Source of the DNA: CAYLMG01 sp964568365
GTDB taxonomy: Bacteria; Planctomycetota; Phycisphaerae; Sedimentisphaerales; Anaerobacaceae
Direction: 5' to 3'
Assembly (NCBI GenBank): GCA_964568365.1
Contig: CAZMQF010000060.1
Coordinates: forward strand, 1-14,018
DNA: 14,018 bases
The position numbers and the translations under genes were made by a program. Each line of letters begins with the position of its first letter. Position 1 is the first letter of the stretch. This document shows positions 1 to 7,004 of this stretch, one piece after another. Under the pieces are notes generated by a model that saw nothing but the letters and a program-made list of their open reading frames with translations, ran no database searches and was not told the DNA's origin.

Positions 1-118
1 GGAAATCTTCGCTTTTGCGAAAAATCTTAATCTGTGTCAATCAGCGAAATCAGTGATTAAAAAATTCTCTGTGGTAAAAAATAATTTAGTGCAAATCTGT
101 GCCGAAAAACAAGTGCAA
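1..118. repeat. Degenerate AATCTGTG-type non-coding repeat tract
   Basis: This stretch reads as loosely repeated units of about 9-10 bases (AATCTGTGTC, AATCAGCGA, AATCAGTGA, then TTCTCTGTGG and AAATCTGTGCC) separated by A-rich spacers. It lies just past the stop of the minus-strand sigma-54 activator and has no credible coding content. From memory, similar ATCTGTG-rich tracts occur as dispersed intergenic repeats in Planctomycetota and Bacteroidota genomes. Only a genome-wide search can confirm that for this copy. A small hairpin, TTCGC-TTTT-GCGAA, sits at about 8-21 but has no T-run on either strand, so I do not call it a terminator. Confidence 0.4.
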
Positions 119-1165
119 TTATGTGTTGGGGACAGAGATATTCAATTTTTCTATGAGGCGGTTCAATGTTCTTCGTTCGATGCCCAGGATTCTTGCGGCG
201 GCAAGTTTTCTGCCTCCGGTGTATGCGAGAGTTCTAACAATAACCTTCCGCTTGACCTCATCGAGAGTAGGCAGCTCATTTTTTGGATAAGTTTCGGACT
301 CTGCGACGATAATATCAAACGGAAGAGAAGTGGATTGAATCTCGCGGCCAATAGTGAGGACATAAGCCCTTTCAATTGCATTTGCCAGTTCACGGATGTT
401 TCCGGGCCAGGAGTAATTTACGAGAAGCTCTTTTATCTGCTGAGAAAGTACTTTCGGCGGTTCATTATAAAAGCCGGCCTGACTTTCGAGGAAGAATTCA
501 GCGAGAGGAATGATATCTTCCTTTCTCTGCCTGAGAGGCGGGACCTCAAGAGTAACGACGTTCAGTCTATAATAGAGGTCGGAGCGGAAGGTTCCGTCTT
601 CGACCATTTGCCGCAGGTCTTTCGCGCTGGCAGAAATAACCCGAATGTCAACAGGAAAGGAGGTTATTGAGCCGAGTGGAGTGACAGCTTGTTCCTGAAG
701 GACTCGCAGAAGCTTTGCCTGCAGCTCAAGCGGTATCTCGCTTATTTCATCGAGGAAGATTGTTCCACCATTGGCAGCTCTGAAGAAACCAAGTGTACTA
801 TCAACAGCACCGGTAAAAGCACCTTTTGTGTGGCCGAATAACTGGCTCTCGAAGAGATGTCCTGTGAGTGTTGTGCAATCGACGGGGACAAAAACTTTGT
901 CGGCGCGGTCACTTGCATTGTGTATCCGGCGTGCCACAATTTCCTTGCCGACACCGGTTTCGCCGACTACTATCACAGAACACTTTCTTGCGGCAATAGC
1001 CTGAATAGTATCAAGAATGGACTTAAAGAGCGGAGATTTTCCTATAAAAACATCAACTTCATTTTGATAGGAATTACGCTTTTCAAGCCGACCTGCAGAG
1101 CGGCATCCGCGCCTACCTATACCGGCCTGGCTTGAATCGAAGTCTTTACTAAAGGATTCTCTCAT
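119..1165 (-). CDS. Sigma-54-dependent transcriptional activator (AAA+ / Fis HTH), no receiver domain
   Basis: This 348-residue enhancer-binding protein would use ATP hydrolysis to open promoters held by RNA polymerase-sigma54. After a basic, low-similarity N-terminus (about 1-36), the AAA+ core shows Walker A GETGVGKE (68-75), the sigma54-contacting GAFTGA loop (115-120), Walker B GGTIFLDE (133-140), arginine-finger region FRSDLYYRL (193-201) and WPGNIREL (253-260). A Fis-type helix-turn-helix follows at about 300-342. There is no CheY-like receiver, GAF or PAS domain, so the layout is PspF-like and activity must be controlled by a partner protein or by expression level. The start is the ATG preceded by AAGAAGAG, which lies very close to it; an internal start near residue 36 is possible. 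It is a lone gene, with candidate promoters at 1287-1315 and 1432-1460. Family assignment is very secure; the target genes are unknown. Confidence 0.95.
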   Translation of the reverse strand: MRESFSKDFDSSQAGIGRRGCRSAGRLEKRNSYQNEVDVFIGKSPLFKSILDTIQAIAARKCSVIVVGETGVGKEIVARRIHNASDRADKVFVPVDCTTLTGHLFESQLFGHTKGAFTGAVDSTLGFFRAANGGTIFLDEISEIPLELQAKLLRVLQEQAVTPLGSITSFPVDIRVISASAKDLRQMVEDGTFRSDLYYRLNVVTLEVPPLRQRKEDIIPLAEFFLESQAGFYNEPPKVLSQQIKELLVNYSWPGNIRELANAIERAYVLTIGREIQSTSLPFDIIVAESETYPKNELPTLDEVKRKVIVRTLAYTGGRKLAAARILGIERRTLNRLIEKLNISVPNT

Positions 1166-1286
1166 CTCTTCTTGCCAAAACTCAACCGTAGGACAATAAT
1201 AGCCCTTAAAAAGTACTTAGAGTTCAACCTTTTACAGCCTTAACTGCACGCTTAGGGAACTTTCACCTAAAATTTACTCATTAAGA

Positions 1287-1315
1287 ATTTTACTATGTTA
1301 AAATAGGTAAGTCAA
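1287..1315 (-). promoter_or_regulatory. Sigma-70 promoter for the sigma-54 activator gene
   Basis: Read on the minus strand, TTGACT (1310-1315) and TAAAAT (1287-1292) are separated by exactly 17 bases, which is close to the housekeeping consensus. Transcription would begin near 1280 and give a leader of about 115 nt before the activator ATG. The match is read directly from sequence. Chance matches are more likely in AT-rich DNA such as this. Confidence 0.5.
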
Positions 1316-1431
1316 GGAAATTAGGGACTTTCATCCATTTTCTTCAAAACTGAAGACAAGTGAGATTATTGTAACCTGATTTTTGGCTGGAAGTGACTTC
1401 AGATATCGATATTGAGATAATTATGTCAGCA

Positions 1432-1460
1432 AGTGTAAAAAACCCATAAGTTATTGTCAA
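1432..1460 (-). promoter_or_regulatory. Possible second upstream sigma-70 promoter
   Basis: On the minus strand a perfect TTGACA (1455-1460) is followed after 17 bases by TACACT (1432-1437). It could be a distal promoter for the activator, with a leader of about 260 nt. It overlaps a candidate terminator hairpin, and the two readings compete. Confidence 0.3.
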
Positions 1461-1474
1461 CAAAAACTTTATGG
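1437..1474 (-). terminator. Possible weak intrinsic terminator downstream of pckG
   Basis: In the minus-strand direction, CCATAAAGTT (1465-1474) can pair with AACTTATGG (1444-1452) with a one-base bulge, and a run of six T follows (1437-1442). It lies about 145 bases past the pckG stop and would stop transcription before the activator. The stem is AT-rich and weak, and the loop coincides with a TTGACA promoter element, so confidence is low. Confidence 0.3.
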
Positions 1475-1617
1475 ATTTATTTCTTATTTCAAGACGGTTG
1501 AAGTGCTGTTTTTCAGCCTGTATAAAAAATTACGTAAAAATTCTTTGATTTTCCAGTAAAAAAGGTGGTTTTTGCGGAAAAGTAAAATCCTAATTCCCAG
1601 CAATATACAGGTATTTA

Positions 1618-3507
1618 TTAATCCTGCGGATTATTAATCAAATCAAAGGGGCTGATATAATCACCGAACTTTTCGGCGGCGGCTTTGAGTCTTTTTCGAA
1701 CATCATTGAAAGTGTCGTATAGAATCCGAGGGGTGTCTGCAACCTTTTCGGTGTAGATTTTTTCGACGCGTTCGAGCTTCGCGAGGTTTTTGGGTACACG
1801 AATCGTGAACTGATTTATGAAATCCTGCTTCGAGTACTGCCGAGAGAGATTTACCTTGAATAATTCGGCGATGTCCTCGTACTTTGGTATCAGGCCTGTC
1901 GGTGTTCTTACCGCATCAACGTCACCATTTACGCGCAATTCCGCCCATAGTATCCAGATTTTTTTATCAGCCATACCGTTGAGGTACTTTCCGTCCTTGT
2001 CCTTGAGGAAGTAATTAACAGAGAAAATCAGCGGCGGCTTTTCGATATCCTTTGCGAAATCGAGATTGTTTTTGATGTACCGGCCGAGAGGGATAGAGAG
2101 AAAATCGAGATTCGACATTAAGTTAAAGGTTCTGACGCCCTCTTTCCCGAGTGTAGCGGCGGTAGTTTCTGATTCGAGAGCTGCGCCCTTTATAAGGATT
2201 CCTTCAGCCCAGTTATAGGCCTGCTCGACAGGGACCCAGATGTCACTATCGCGGCCGCCATAAATGATGCCGCCGACAGGCACGCCTGCAGGGTCGTCCA
2301 TCATCGGGTCTTTGTTCGAAAGCTCATCTATATTAAGACAGTATCGCGCGTTCCTTTGGGACGCAGTAATCTCTCTGCCCTGGTCGTCCTTTTTACCTTT
2401 ATGCCATTGGCCCGAATGATTGACGCCTTTTTCCGGCAACACTCTGCCCATACCGAGCCAGTGGGGCTTTTGGTCATCATCGATGAGGACATTGGAGAAG
2501 ATTACCTCACAGGAGCTGATAAGAGCCTGATAAATAACAGGGTCATCTTCTTCGTTGACGTCCCTTATGATTCCGAAAATTCCCTTTTCGACATTGACAC
2601 ATTTTACCAGACGGTCGATTTTTCTCAGGTAAGCGATGTCATCGCCGACGATAGTCTGTCCCGGAATCATAGAAGTTGAGGTTTTTCCGCAGGCGGAGGG
2701 GAAGGCACCGGCGAAATATGTGACTCTGCCGTTCGGGCCGTGAGCTCCCATAACGAACATATGCTCAGCGAGCCAGCCTTCATTCGAGGCCTTTTGAATG
2801 GCAAGTCTTAAAGCAAGCTTTTTCAGGCCTATGGTGTTACCGCCATACTGGGTGTTGACGCTGTAAACAAGGTCTTCTTCAAGGTCGATATAGACGCGGC
2901 GCTTGTCGATATTTTTGCTGACAGAACTTTCGAGCTCGCCCTCGGAGTGCAGAAATCTGAAGAAGTGAGGTGACGAGCCGATTTTTTTGAACTGCTGATA
3001 TCCCGTTCTGTAGAGGATAGTTTCACTGTGAGCGACATAAGGCGAATCGGTTATCTGAACGGCGGGTATAGAAAAGACAGAATCTACGGGTCCGAGGCAG
3101 AAAAAGCAGACGAGCATCTGCCGGCCGACCATTGAGTCCTTCAAAAAGGAGCATACTTCCTGCACGCCGGTTTCTTTATCGATGGAATTGAGACTCTCGC
3201 CGAGCTCTGAGCCGGGCGAGAGCAAATATTTCGTCCTGTTTTTGTCACGAGCCTGGTCGTTATAGCCGTCGAAATGACAGGTATGCCCCTTTATATCAAG
3301 AGGTCTTTCTTCGCCGGTTTTTACCGCGAGGTCCCGAATGTACTGCGCATCGTCAGGCGAATCGGTGCAGACATAAACAGATTCGGGAGCGGCCAGCTCA
3401 ATTGCATCGGCGATGAACTGGTGCATCTTCGGATTATCCAGCGTTATTAGTCTTTCGTAATGCTCGGCCGATAACTTCTCTTTCAGAAAATCTTTAATTT
3501 TACTCAT
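1618..3507 (-). CDS. pckG: Phosphoenolpyruvate carboxykinase, GTP-type family
   Basis: This 629-residue cytosolic enzyme would interconvert oxaloacetate and PEP plus CO2 using a nucleotide, at the gluconeogenic or anaplerotic node, with Mn2+ at the active site. The family's landmarks are present: YGGN (221-224), the KK pair (229-230), WLAEHM with its metal-binding His (249), the P-loop FPSACGKTS (269-277, reactive Cys 273), VGDDIA (288-292), and GGIIYGGR (412-419). The length is normal for the GTP family. Two things are unusual. The P-loop ends GKTS rather than GKTN, and the guanine-pocket loop (about 499-516) lacks several canonical residues, so the preferred nucleotide is uncertain. The ATG start has GGAGGA 11 bases upstream. 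The gene stands alone, divergent from guaB. Confidence 0.93.
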   Translation of the reverse strand: MSKIKDFLKEKLSAEHYERLITLDNPKMHQFIADAIELAAPESVYVCTDSPDDAQYIRDLAVKTGEERPLDIKGHTCHFDGYNDQARDKNRTKYLLSPGSELGESLNSIDKETGVQEVCSFLKDSMVGRQMLVCFFCLGPVDSVFSIPAVQITDSPYVAHSETILYRTGYQQFKKIGSSPHFFRFLHSEGELESSVSKNIDKRRVYIDLEEDLVYSVNTQYGGNTIGLKKLALRLAIQKASNEGWLAEHMFVMGAHGPNGRVTYFAGAFPSACGKTSTSMIPGQTIVGDDIAYLRKIDRLVKCVNVEKGIFGIIRDVNEEDDPVIYQALISSCEVIFSNVLIDDDQKPHWLGMGRVLPEKGVNHSGQWHKGKKDDQGREITASQRNARYCLNIDELSNKDPMMDDPAGVPVGGIIYGGRDSDIWVPVEQAYNWAEGILIKGAALESETTAATLGKEGVRTFNLMSNLDFLSIPLGRYIKNNLDFAKDIEKPPLIFSVNYFLKDKDGKYLNGMADKKIWILWAELRVNGDVDAVRTPTGLIPKYEDIAELFKVNLSRQYSKQDFINQFTIRVPKNLAKLERVEKIYTEKVADTPRILYDTFNDVRKRLKAAAEKFGDYISPFDLINNPQD

Positions 3508-3759
3508 ACCGGATTTTATCCTCCAAGTTTCGTTCTGAACTTTTTGGTTCAGCCTGACAGTTAATATAAGCTTAATAATAATTCAGCTTCTTTTCCAAGA
3601 CACAATACCTGATTATCCGGGGCTGTGACAGGGGCGACAAACCGGCCTGTTCGACCACAAAAGCCCGCTGCTGCCGTATATAACTTTTTGTCAGCCCAAA
3701 AAATCAGGGAATTCTACCAGCAACAGGTGTGCTGCGTCAATTTCTTTTTTCAAATTTTT

Positions 3760-3791
3760 AGTACCCACACGGGCTGGAAGCCCGTGCTACT
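3760..3791. repeat. REP-like palindrome
   Basis: A perfect 8-bp stem, CACGGGCT (3768-3775) and AGCCCGTG (3779-3786), closes on a GGA loop. An outer AGTA/TACT pair (3760-3763, 3788-3791) flanks it with an asymmetric bulge. This bulged-palindrome form is that of REP elements mobilised by REP-associated tyrosine transposases. From memory, ACGGGCTGGAAGCCCGT-type hairpins are common between genes in planctomycetes. No transposase is present here. The element ends 10 bases before the guaB -35 box. Confidence 0.65.
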
Positions 3792-3801
3792 GAAAATAGG
3801 T

Positions 3802-3830
3802 TTGACGGGCATATAGGGCATTATTATACT
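3802..3830 (+). promoter_or_regulatory. Sigma-70 promoter of the guaB-guaA operon
   Basis: TTGACG (3802-3807) and TATACT (3825-3830) are separated by 17 bases, close to consensus at both boxes. Transcription would begin near 3837, giving a leader of about 40 nt to the chosen guaB start. There is no room for a riboswitch in that leader, so any purine control would have to act on the promoter. Confidence 0.7.
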
Positions 3831-3867
3831 TGCTTGATTAAATTAAAAAAAAGCAAACGCAAAATAT

Positions 3868-3871
3868 GGAG
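3868..3871 (+). promoter_or_regulatory. guaB ribosome binding site (decides the start)
   Basis: GGAG lies six bases before the ATG at 3878. It overlaps an alternative in-frame ATG at 3866, which has no Shine-Dalgarno sequence of its own. The downstream ATG is therefore preferred. Confidence 0.75.
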
Positions 3872-3877
3872 ATAAAG

Positions 3878-5350
3878 ATGAACAAGGAGAAGATTTCAGC
3901 AGAAGGTATAACTTTTGACGATGTACTGCTGATACCTGCCAAGAGCGATTTTGTTCCGAGCCAGGCGGAGACGAGCAGCCGGCTTACGAGTAATATATCG
4001 ATAAATATTCCTATTGTGTCGGCGGCGATGGATACGGTTACCGAGTCGGCGCTGGCGATAGCACTGGCACAGGAAGGCGGCATCGGGATAATTCATAAGA
4101 ACCTGTCAATCGAAGCCCAAAGACTCGAAGTTGCGAAGGTCAAGCGTTCCGAGAACGGAGTAATTATCGACCCGGTGACACTGACGCCTGATGAGCCGGT
4201 GAAAAAGGCAAGAGAGCTGATGATTGAATATCACGTTTCAGGAGTGCCGATTGTCGAAGGTAAAAAGTTAGTGGGGATAATTACGAGCAGAGACTTGAAG
4301 TTTCTGAAAGACTATAATGTGAAGATAAGCAGTGAGATGACGAAGGACAACCTGGTGACGGGCCCGCCGGGGACAACACTCGAGCAGGCAAAAGTAATAC
4401 TTCAGAAACATAAGGTTGAAAAACTGCTGCTGGTTAACGACGCCGGTGAGCTGTCCGGCCTGATTACAATGCGCGATATCGACCGGGTTCAGCAGTTCCC
4501 TTTATCGGCAAGAGACAGCAGGGGCAGACTTCGAGTTGGAGCGGCGGTCGGAGTCAATGAATATGAACGAATCGAAAAACTTATAGGTGCAGACGTGGAC
4601 GTGATTGTGGTTGATACCGCTCACGGCCATTCGCAAAACGTTATAGACACAGTGAAATGGATTAAAAGCAAACACGATATCGACGTGATTGCGGGTAATA
4701 TTGCCACGGCCGAGGCGGCGCGAGATTTGATTAAGGCGGGCGCTGATGCGGTCAAGGTGGGAATCGGGCCAGGAGCAATCTGCACGACAAGAGTTATCTC
4801 CGGTGTGGGAGTACCGCAGGTTACGGCGATAATGGACGTGGCGAGCGAGGCGGATAAACATAATATACCTGTGATTGCGGACGGCGGGATAAGACATTCG
4901 GGAGATATAACCAAGGCGATAGCGGCGGGTGCATCGAGTGTGATGCTGGGTTCATTGTTTGCGGGATTGAAGGAGAGCCCGGGCCAGCTCGTTATCTATA
5001 AAGGAAGACAATTCAAGGAATACAGAGGGATGGGTTCCCTGGGAGCGATGGTCAAAGGCTCTGCGGAAAGATACGGCCAGAAAAGCTCTACGGTTAAAGA
5101 GAAGCTTGTTCCGGAAGGCGTTGAAGGCAGGGTGCCTTACAGGGGGACATTGAGCGAGTTTGTCTATCAATTAGTCGGCGGGCTGCGAGCGGGTATGGGC
5201 TACTGCGGTGCGAGGAATATCGAAGAGCTGAGAAAGAACGGCAGATTCGTGCGACAAAGCAAGGCCTCAATCACCGAGTCACATCCCCACGATATTCAGA
5301 TTACCAAAGAGTCACCGAATTATTCGGCGATGGAGCATTTTGTTGATTGA
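3878..5350 (+). CDS. guaB: IMP dehydrogenase
   Basis: This enzyme oxidises IMP to XMP with NAD+, the first committed step of GMP synthesis, in the cytoplasm. The protein is 490 residues, the usual bacterial length. The TIM-barrel N-terminus has GITFDDVLLIPA (10-21). A tandem CBS (Bateman) module is inserted at about 95-145 and 154-207. The catalytic loop GPGAICTTR carries Cys302. The phosphate-binding GSLFAG lies at 358-363, YRGMGSLGAM at 382-391, and the flap EGRVPYRG (416-423) holds the Arg418/Tyr421 pair used for water activation. The ATG at 3878 was chosen for its GGAG; starting at 3866 would add four residues. It is followed after a short gap by guaA, so the two are surely co-transcribed. 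No oddities. Confidence 0.97.
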   Translation: MNKEKISAEGITFDDVLLIPAKSDFVPSQAETSSRLTSNISINIPIVSAAMDTVTESALAIALAQEGGIGIIHKNLSIEAQRLEVAKVKRSENGVIIDPVTLTPDEPVKKARELMIEYHVSGVPIVEGKKLVGIITSRDLKFLKDYNVKISSEMTKDNLVTGPPGTTLEQAKVILQKHKVEKLLLVNDAGELSGLITMRDIDRVQQFPLSARDSRGRLRVGAAVGVNEYERIEKLIGADVDVIVVDTAHGHSQNVIDTVKWIKSKHDIDVIAGNIATAEAARDLIKAGADAVKVGIGPGAICTTRVISGVGVPQVTAIMDVASEADKHNIPVIADGGIRHSGDITKAIAAGASSVMLGSLFAGLKESPGQLVIYKGRQFKEYRGMGSLGAMVKGSAERYGQKSSTVKEKLVPEGVEGRVPYRGTLSEFVYQLVGGLRAGMGYCGARNIEELRKNGRFVRQSKASITESHPHDIQITKESPNYSAMEHFVD

Positions 5351-5363
5351 ATTTATTCTGATT

Positions 5364-5369
5364 GAGGGG
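5364..5369 (+). promoter_or_regulatory. guaA ribosome binding site (supports a TTG start)
   Basis: GAGGGG lies four bases before the TTG at 5374. The later in-frame ATG at 5395 has only a poor GAGAT-like element, and the upstream TTG at 5362 has none. Confidence 0.5.
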
Positions 5370-5373
5370 CAAT

Positions 5374-6936
5374 TTGAACTTTGATGAGATTGCGATGATT
5401 CACGAGACAATAGCAATTCTGGATTTCGGCAGTCAGTACGTACAATTGATAGCAAGACGTATTCGTGAGCAAAATGTGTTTTCACTCATCTGCCCCGGTG
5501 ACATATCGGCTGATGAATTGAGAAAGATGGGTGCGAAGGGGCTGATACTCTCGGGCGGGCCGGCGAGCGTCAGGAACATAAATGCGCCGCGATGCGATGG
5601 GGCAATCTTCGAGCTGGGTGTGCCGATTCTGGGTATATGCTACGGGATGCAATTAGGCTGCCAGATACTCGGTGCGGATATTGTGGCGGCAAAGGTGAGA
5701 GAATACGGCAGGACGAATTTGCACATCCTCGAGAAGAAAGATTTATTTGCGAATATACCTGATACGATTATGGCCTGGGCAAGTCACGGCGACCAGGTTG
5801 GGCAATTAGGGGGCGACTTCGAGAAGCTGGCTGAGACCGCGAGCTGTCCATTTGCAGCAGTCAAACACAAAAAAACGAGATTCTTCGGCGTCCAGTTTCA
5901 TCCGGAGGTATCGCATACGCCAAAGGGCGCGCAGATACTGCAGAATTTTCTGTACGATGTCTGCGGCTGTAAGGGCGACTGGAAGATGAGCGATTTTGTA
6001 GCTGAAGCAACAAAGACCATCAAAGAGCGAGTCGGCAGCGCGAAGGTGATATGCGGTTTGAGCGGCGGCGTGGACTCATCCGTTACGGCGAGCCTGGTAA
6101 ACAAGGCGGTCGGCGAGCAGCTGGTCTGCATATTTGTAGATAACGGTTTCTTGCGTAAAAATGAGCGGGACTGGGTTGTATCGACATTTCGCGACCATAT
6201 CGGGCTGGATTTGCACGTCGTCGATTGGTCGGAGCAGTTTTCGTCGGCGTTGAAGAATGTAACGCGGCCGCAGGAGAAGCGAAAAATAATCGGAGCGGAA
6301 TTCATAAACGCCTTTAAGTCCGAGGCGATGAGGATTGAAGAGGTGAAATTTCTGGCGCAGGGGACACTTTATCCGGACGTTATAGAGTCGGGTTCAGGAA
6401 AAAGCGGTGCTGCGGCGAATATAAAACTCCACCACAACGTAGGCGGGCTGCCGGCCGAGCTTGGCTTCGAGTTAATCGAGCCGCTTCGTGACTTGTTTAA
6501 GGATGAGGTGCGAGCGGTCGGCGAGTTCCTGGGGCTGCCGGAAGATATAGTATGGCGACATCCCTTTCCGGGCCCCGGACTTGCAGTCAGAATTTTAGGT
6601 GAGGTAACGAAGGAACGCCTTGAGACGCTTCGAGCTGTGGATGAAATATTGATTGATGAGATAAAAAGTGCCGGTCTTTACAGGAAGATTTCGCAAGCGC
6701 TTGCGGTTTTGCTGCCGATATCAACAGTGGGCGTTATGGGTGATGAGCGAAGCTACGAAAATGTGGCGGCGATTCGTGCGGTTGAGACGACCGATTTTAT
6801 GACGGCTGATTTTTCACAGATTCCGCACGAAGTGCTCGGCAGGATATCGAGCAGGATAATCAATGAGGTTCGAGGTGTTAACCGCGTGGTATATGATATA
6901 TCAAGCAAGCCCCCTGCAACTATAGAATGGGAATGA
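5374..6936 (+). CDS. guaA: GMP synthase (glutamine-hydrolysing)
   Basis: This enzyme converts XMP to GMP using ATP and ammonia released from glutamine, completing the pathway begun by guaB directly upstream. Numbered from the chosen TTG (520 residues), the class I glutamine amidotransferase domain opens with ILDFGSQY. It holds the nucleophile in GICYGMQ (Cys89) and the His176/Glu178 pair in GVQFHPEVSH. The ATP-pyrophosphatase domain has the PP-loop LSGGVDSS (about 229-236), then GTLYPDVIESG and the HPFPGPGLAVRILGE stretch. The C-terminal dimerisation region ends KPPATIEWE. All catalytic residues are present and the length is normal. The start is a judgement: TTG 5374 has the best Shine-Dalgarno, while ATG 5395 (MIHETIAIL) would give 513 residues and is a credible alternative. 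Confidence 0.97.
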   Translation: MNFDEIAMIHETIAILDFGSQYVQLIARRIREQNVFSLICPGDISADELRKMGAKGLILSGGPASVRNINAPRCDGAIFELGVPILGICYGMQLGCQILGADIVAAKVREYGRTNLHILEKKDLFANIPDTIMAWASHGDQVGQLGGDFEKLAETASCPFAAVKHKKTRFFGVQFHPEVSHTPKGAQILQNFLYDVCGCKGDWKMSDFVAEATKTIKERVGSAKVICGLSGGVDSSVTASLVNKAVGEQLVCIFVDNGFLRKNERDWVVSTFRDHIGLDLHVVDWSEQFSSALKNVTRPQEKRKIIGAEFINAFKSEAMRIEEVKFLAQGTLYPDVIESGSGKSGAAANIKLHHNVGGLPAELGFELIEPLRDLFKDEVRAVGEFLGLPEDIVWRHPFPGPGLAVRILGEVTKERLETLRAVDEILIDEIKSAGLYRKISQALAVLLPISTVGVMGDERSYENVAAIRAVETTDFMTADFSQIPHEVLGRISSRIINEVRGVNRVVYDISSKPPATIEWE

Positions 6937-6986
6937 TTATTCGTATTGCGTATTGGGTGATGTATATCGCGTTTAGATAAATTTAC

Positions 6987-6995
6987 AGGAGAGGG
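6987..6995 (+). promoter_or_regulatory. Ribosome binding site of the PAP2 lipoprotein (supports a GTG start)
   Basis: AGGAGAGGG lies nine bases before the GTG at 7005. It is the strongest Shine-Dalgarno in the area, and the GTG begins a textbook lipoprotein signal peptide, so the non-ATG start is well supported. Confidence 0.7.
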
Positions 6996-7004
6996 CTATA
7001 ACAA

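Larger units (their letters stand above)
1166..1617. other. AT-rich intergenic region between pckG and the activator
   Basis: These 452 bases hold no reading frame I would call a gene on either strand. I see the two candidate minus-strand promoters and the possible pckG terminator listed separately. There is also a widely spaced inverted repeat, CCTGTATA (1517-1524) and TATACAGG (1604-1611), of uncertain meaning. I found no recognisable remnant of a receiver domain that might once have belonged to the activator. Confidence 0.6.
3508..3877. other. Divergent intergenic region between pckG and guaB
   Basis: These 370 bases separate two divergent genes. They contain the pckG ribosome binding site (TCCTCC on the plus strand, 3519-3524), a REP-like palindrome at 3760-3791, and the guaB promoter at 3802-3830. 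No convincing promoter for pckG was found, only AT-rich possibilities near 3560-3585. The 63-codon plus-strand frame at 3625-3816 runs through the REP palindrome and is not a gene. Confidence 0.6.

Noticed and set aside
53..670. A 205-codon plus-strand frame
   Set aside because: It lies antisense to the well-supported sigma-54 activator, whose motifs fill the same DNA, and it matches no family.
1517..1611. Inverted repeat CCTGTATA / TATACAGG with a 79-base loop
   Set aside because: Eight AT-rich base pairs over such a distance are likely by chance, and there is no transposase or terminator feature around it.
1619..1633. TAATCC-TGC-GGATTA hairpin at the pckG stop codon
   Set aside because: It is short, overlaps the coding end and has no T-run, so it is a poor terminator candidate.
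3625..3816. A 63-codon plus-strand frame upstream of guaB
   Set aside because: It runs through the REP-like palindrome and the guaB promoter, has no ribosome binding site, and its end is the translated palindrome.
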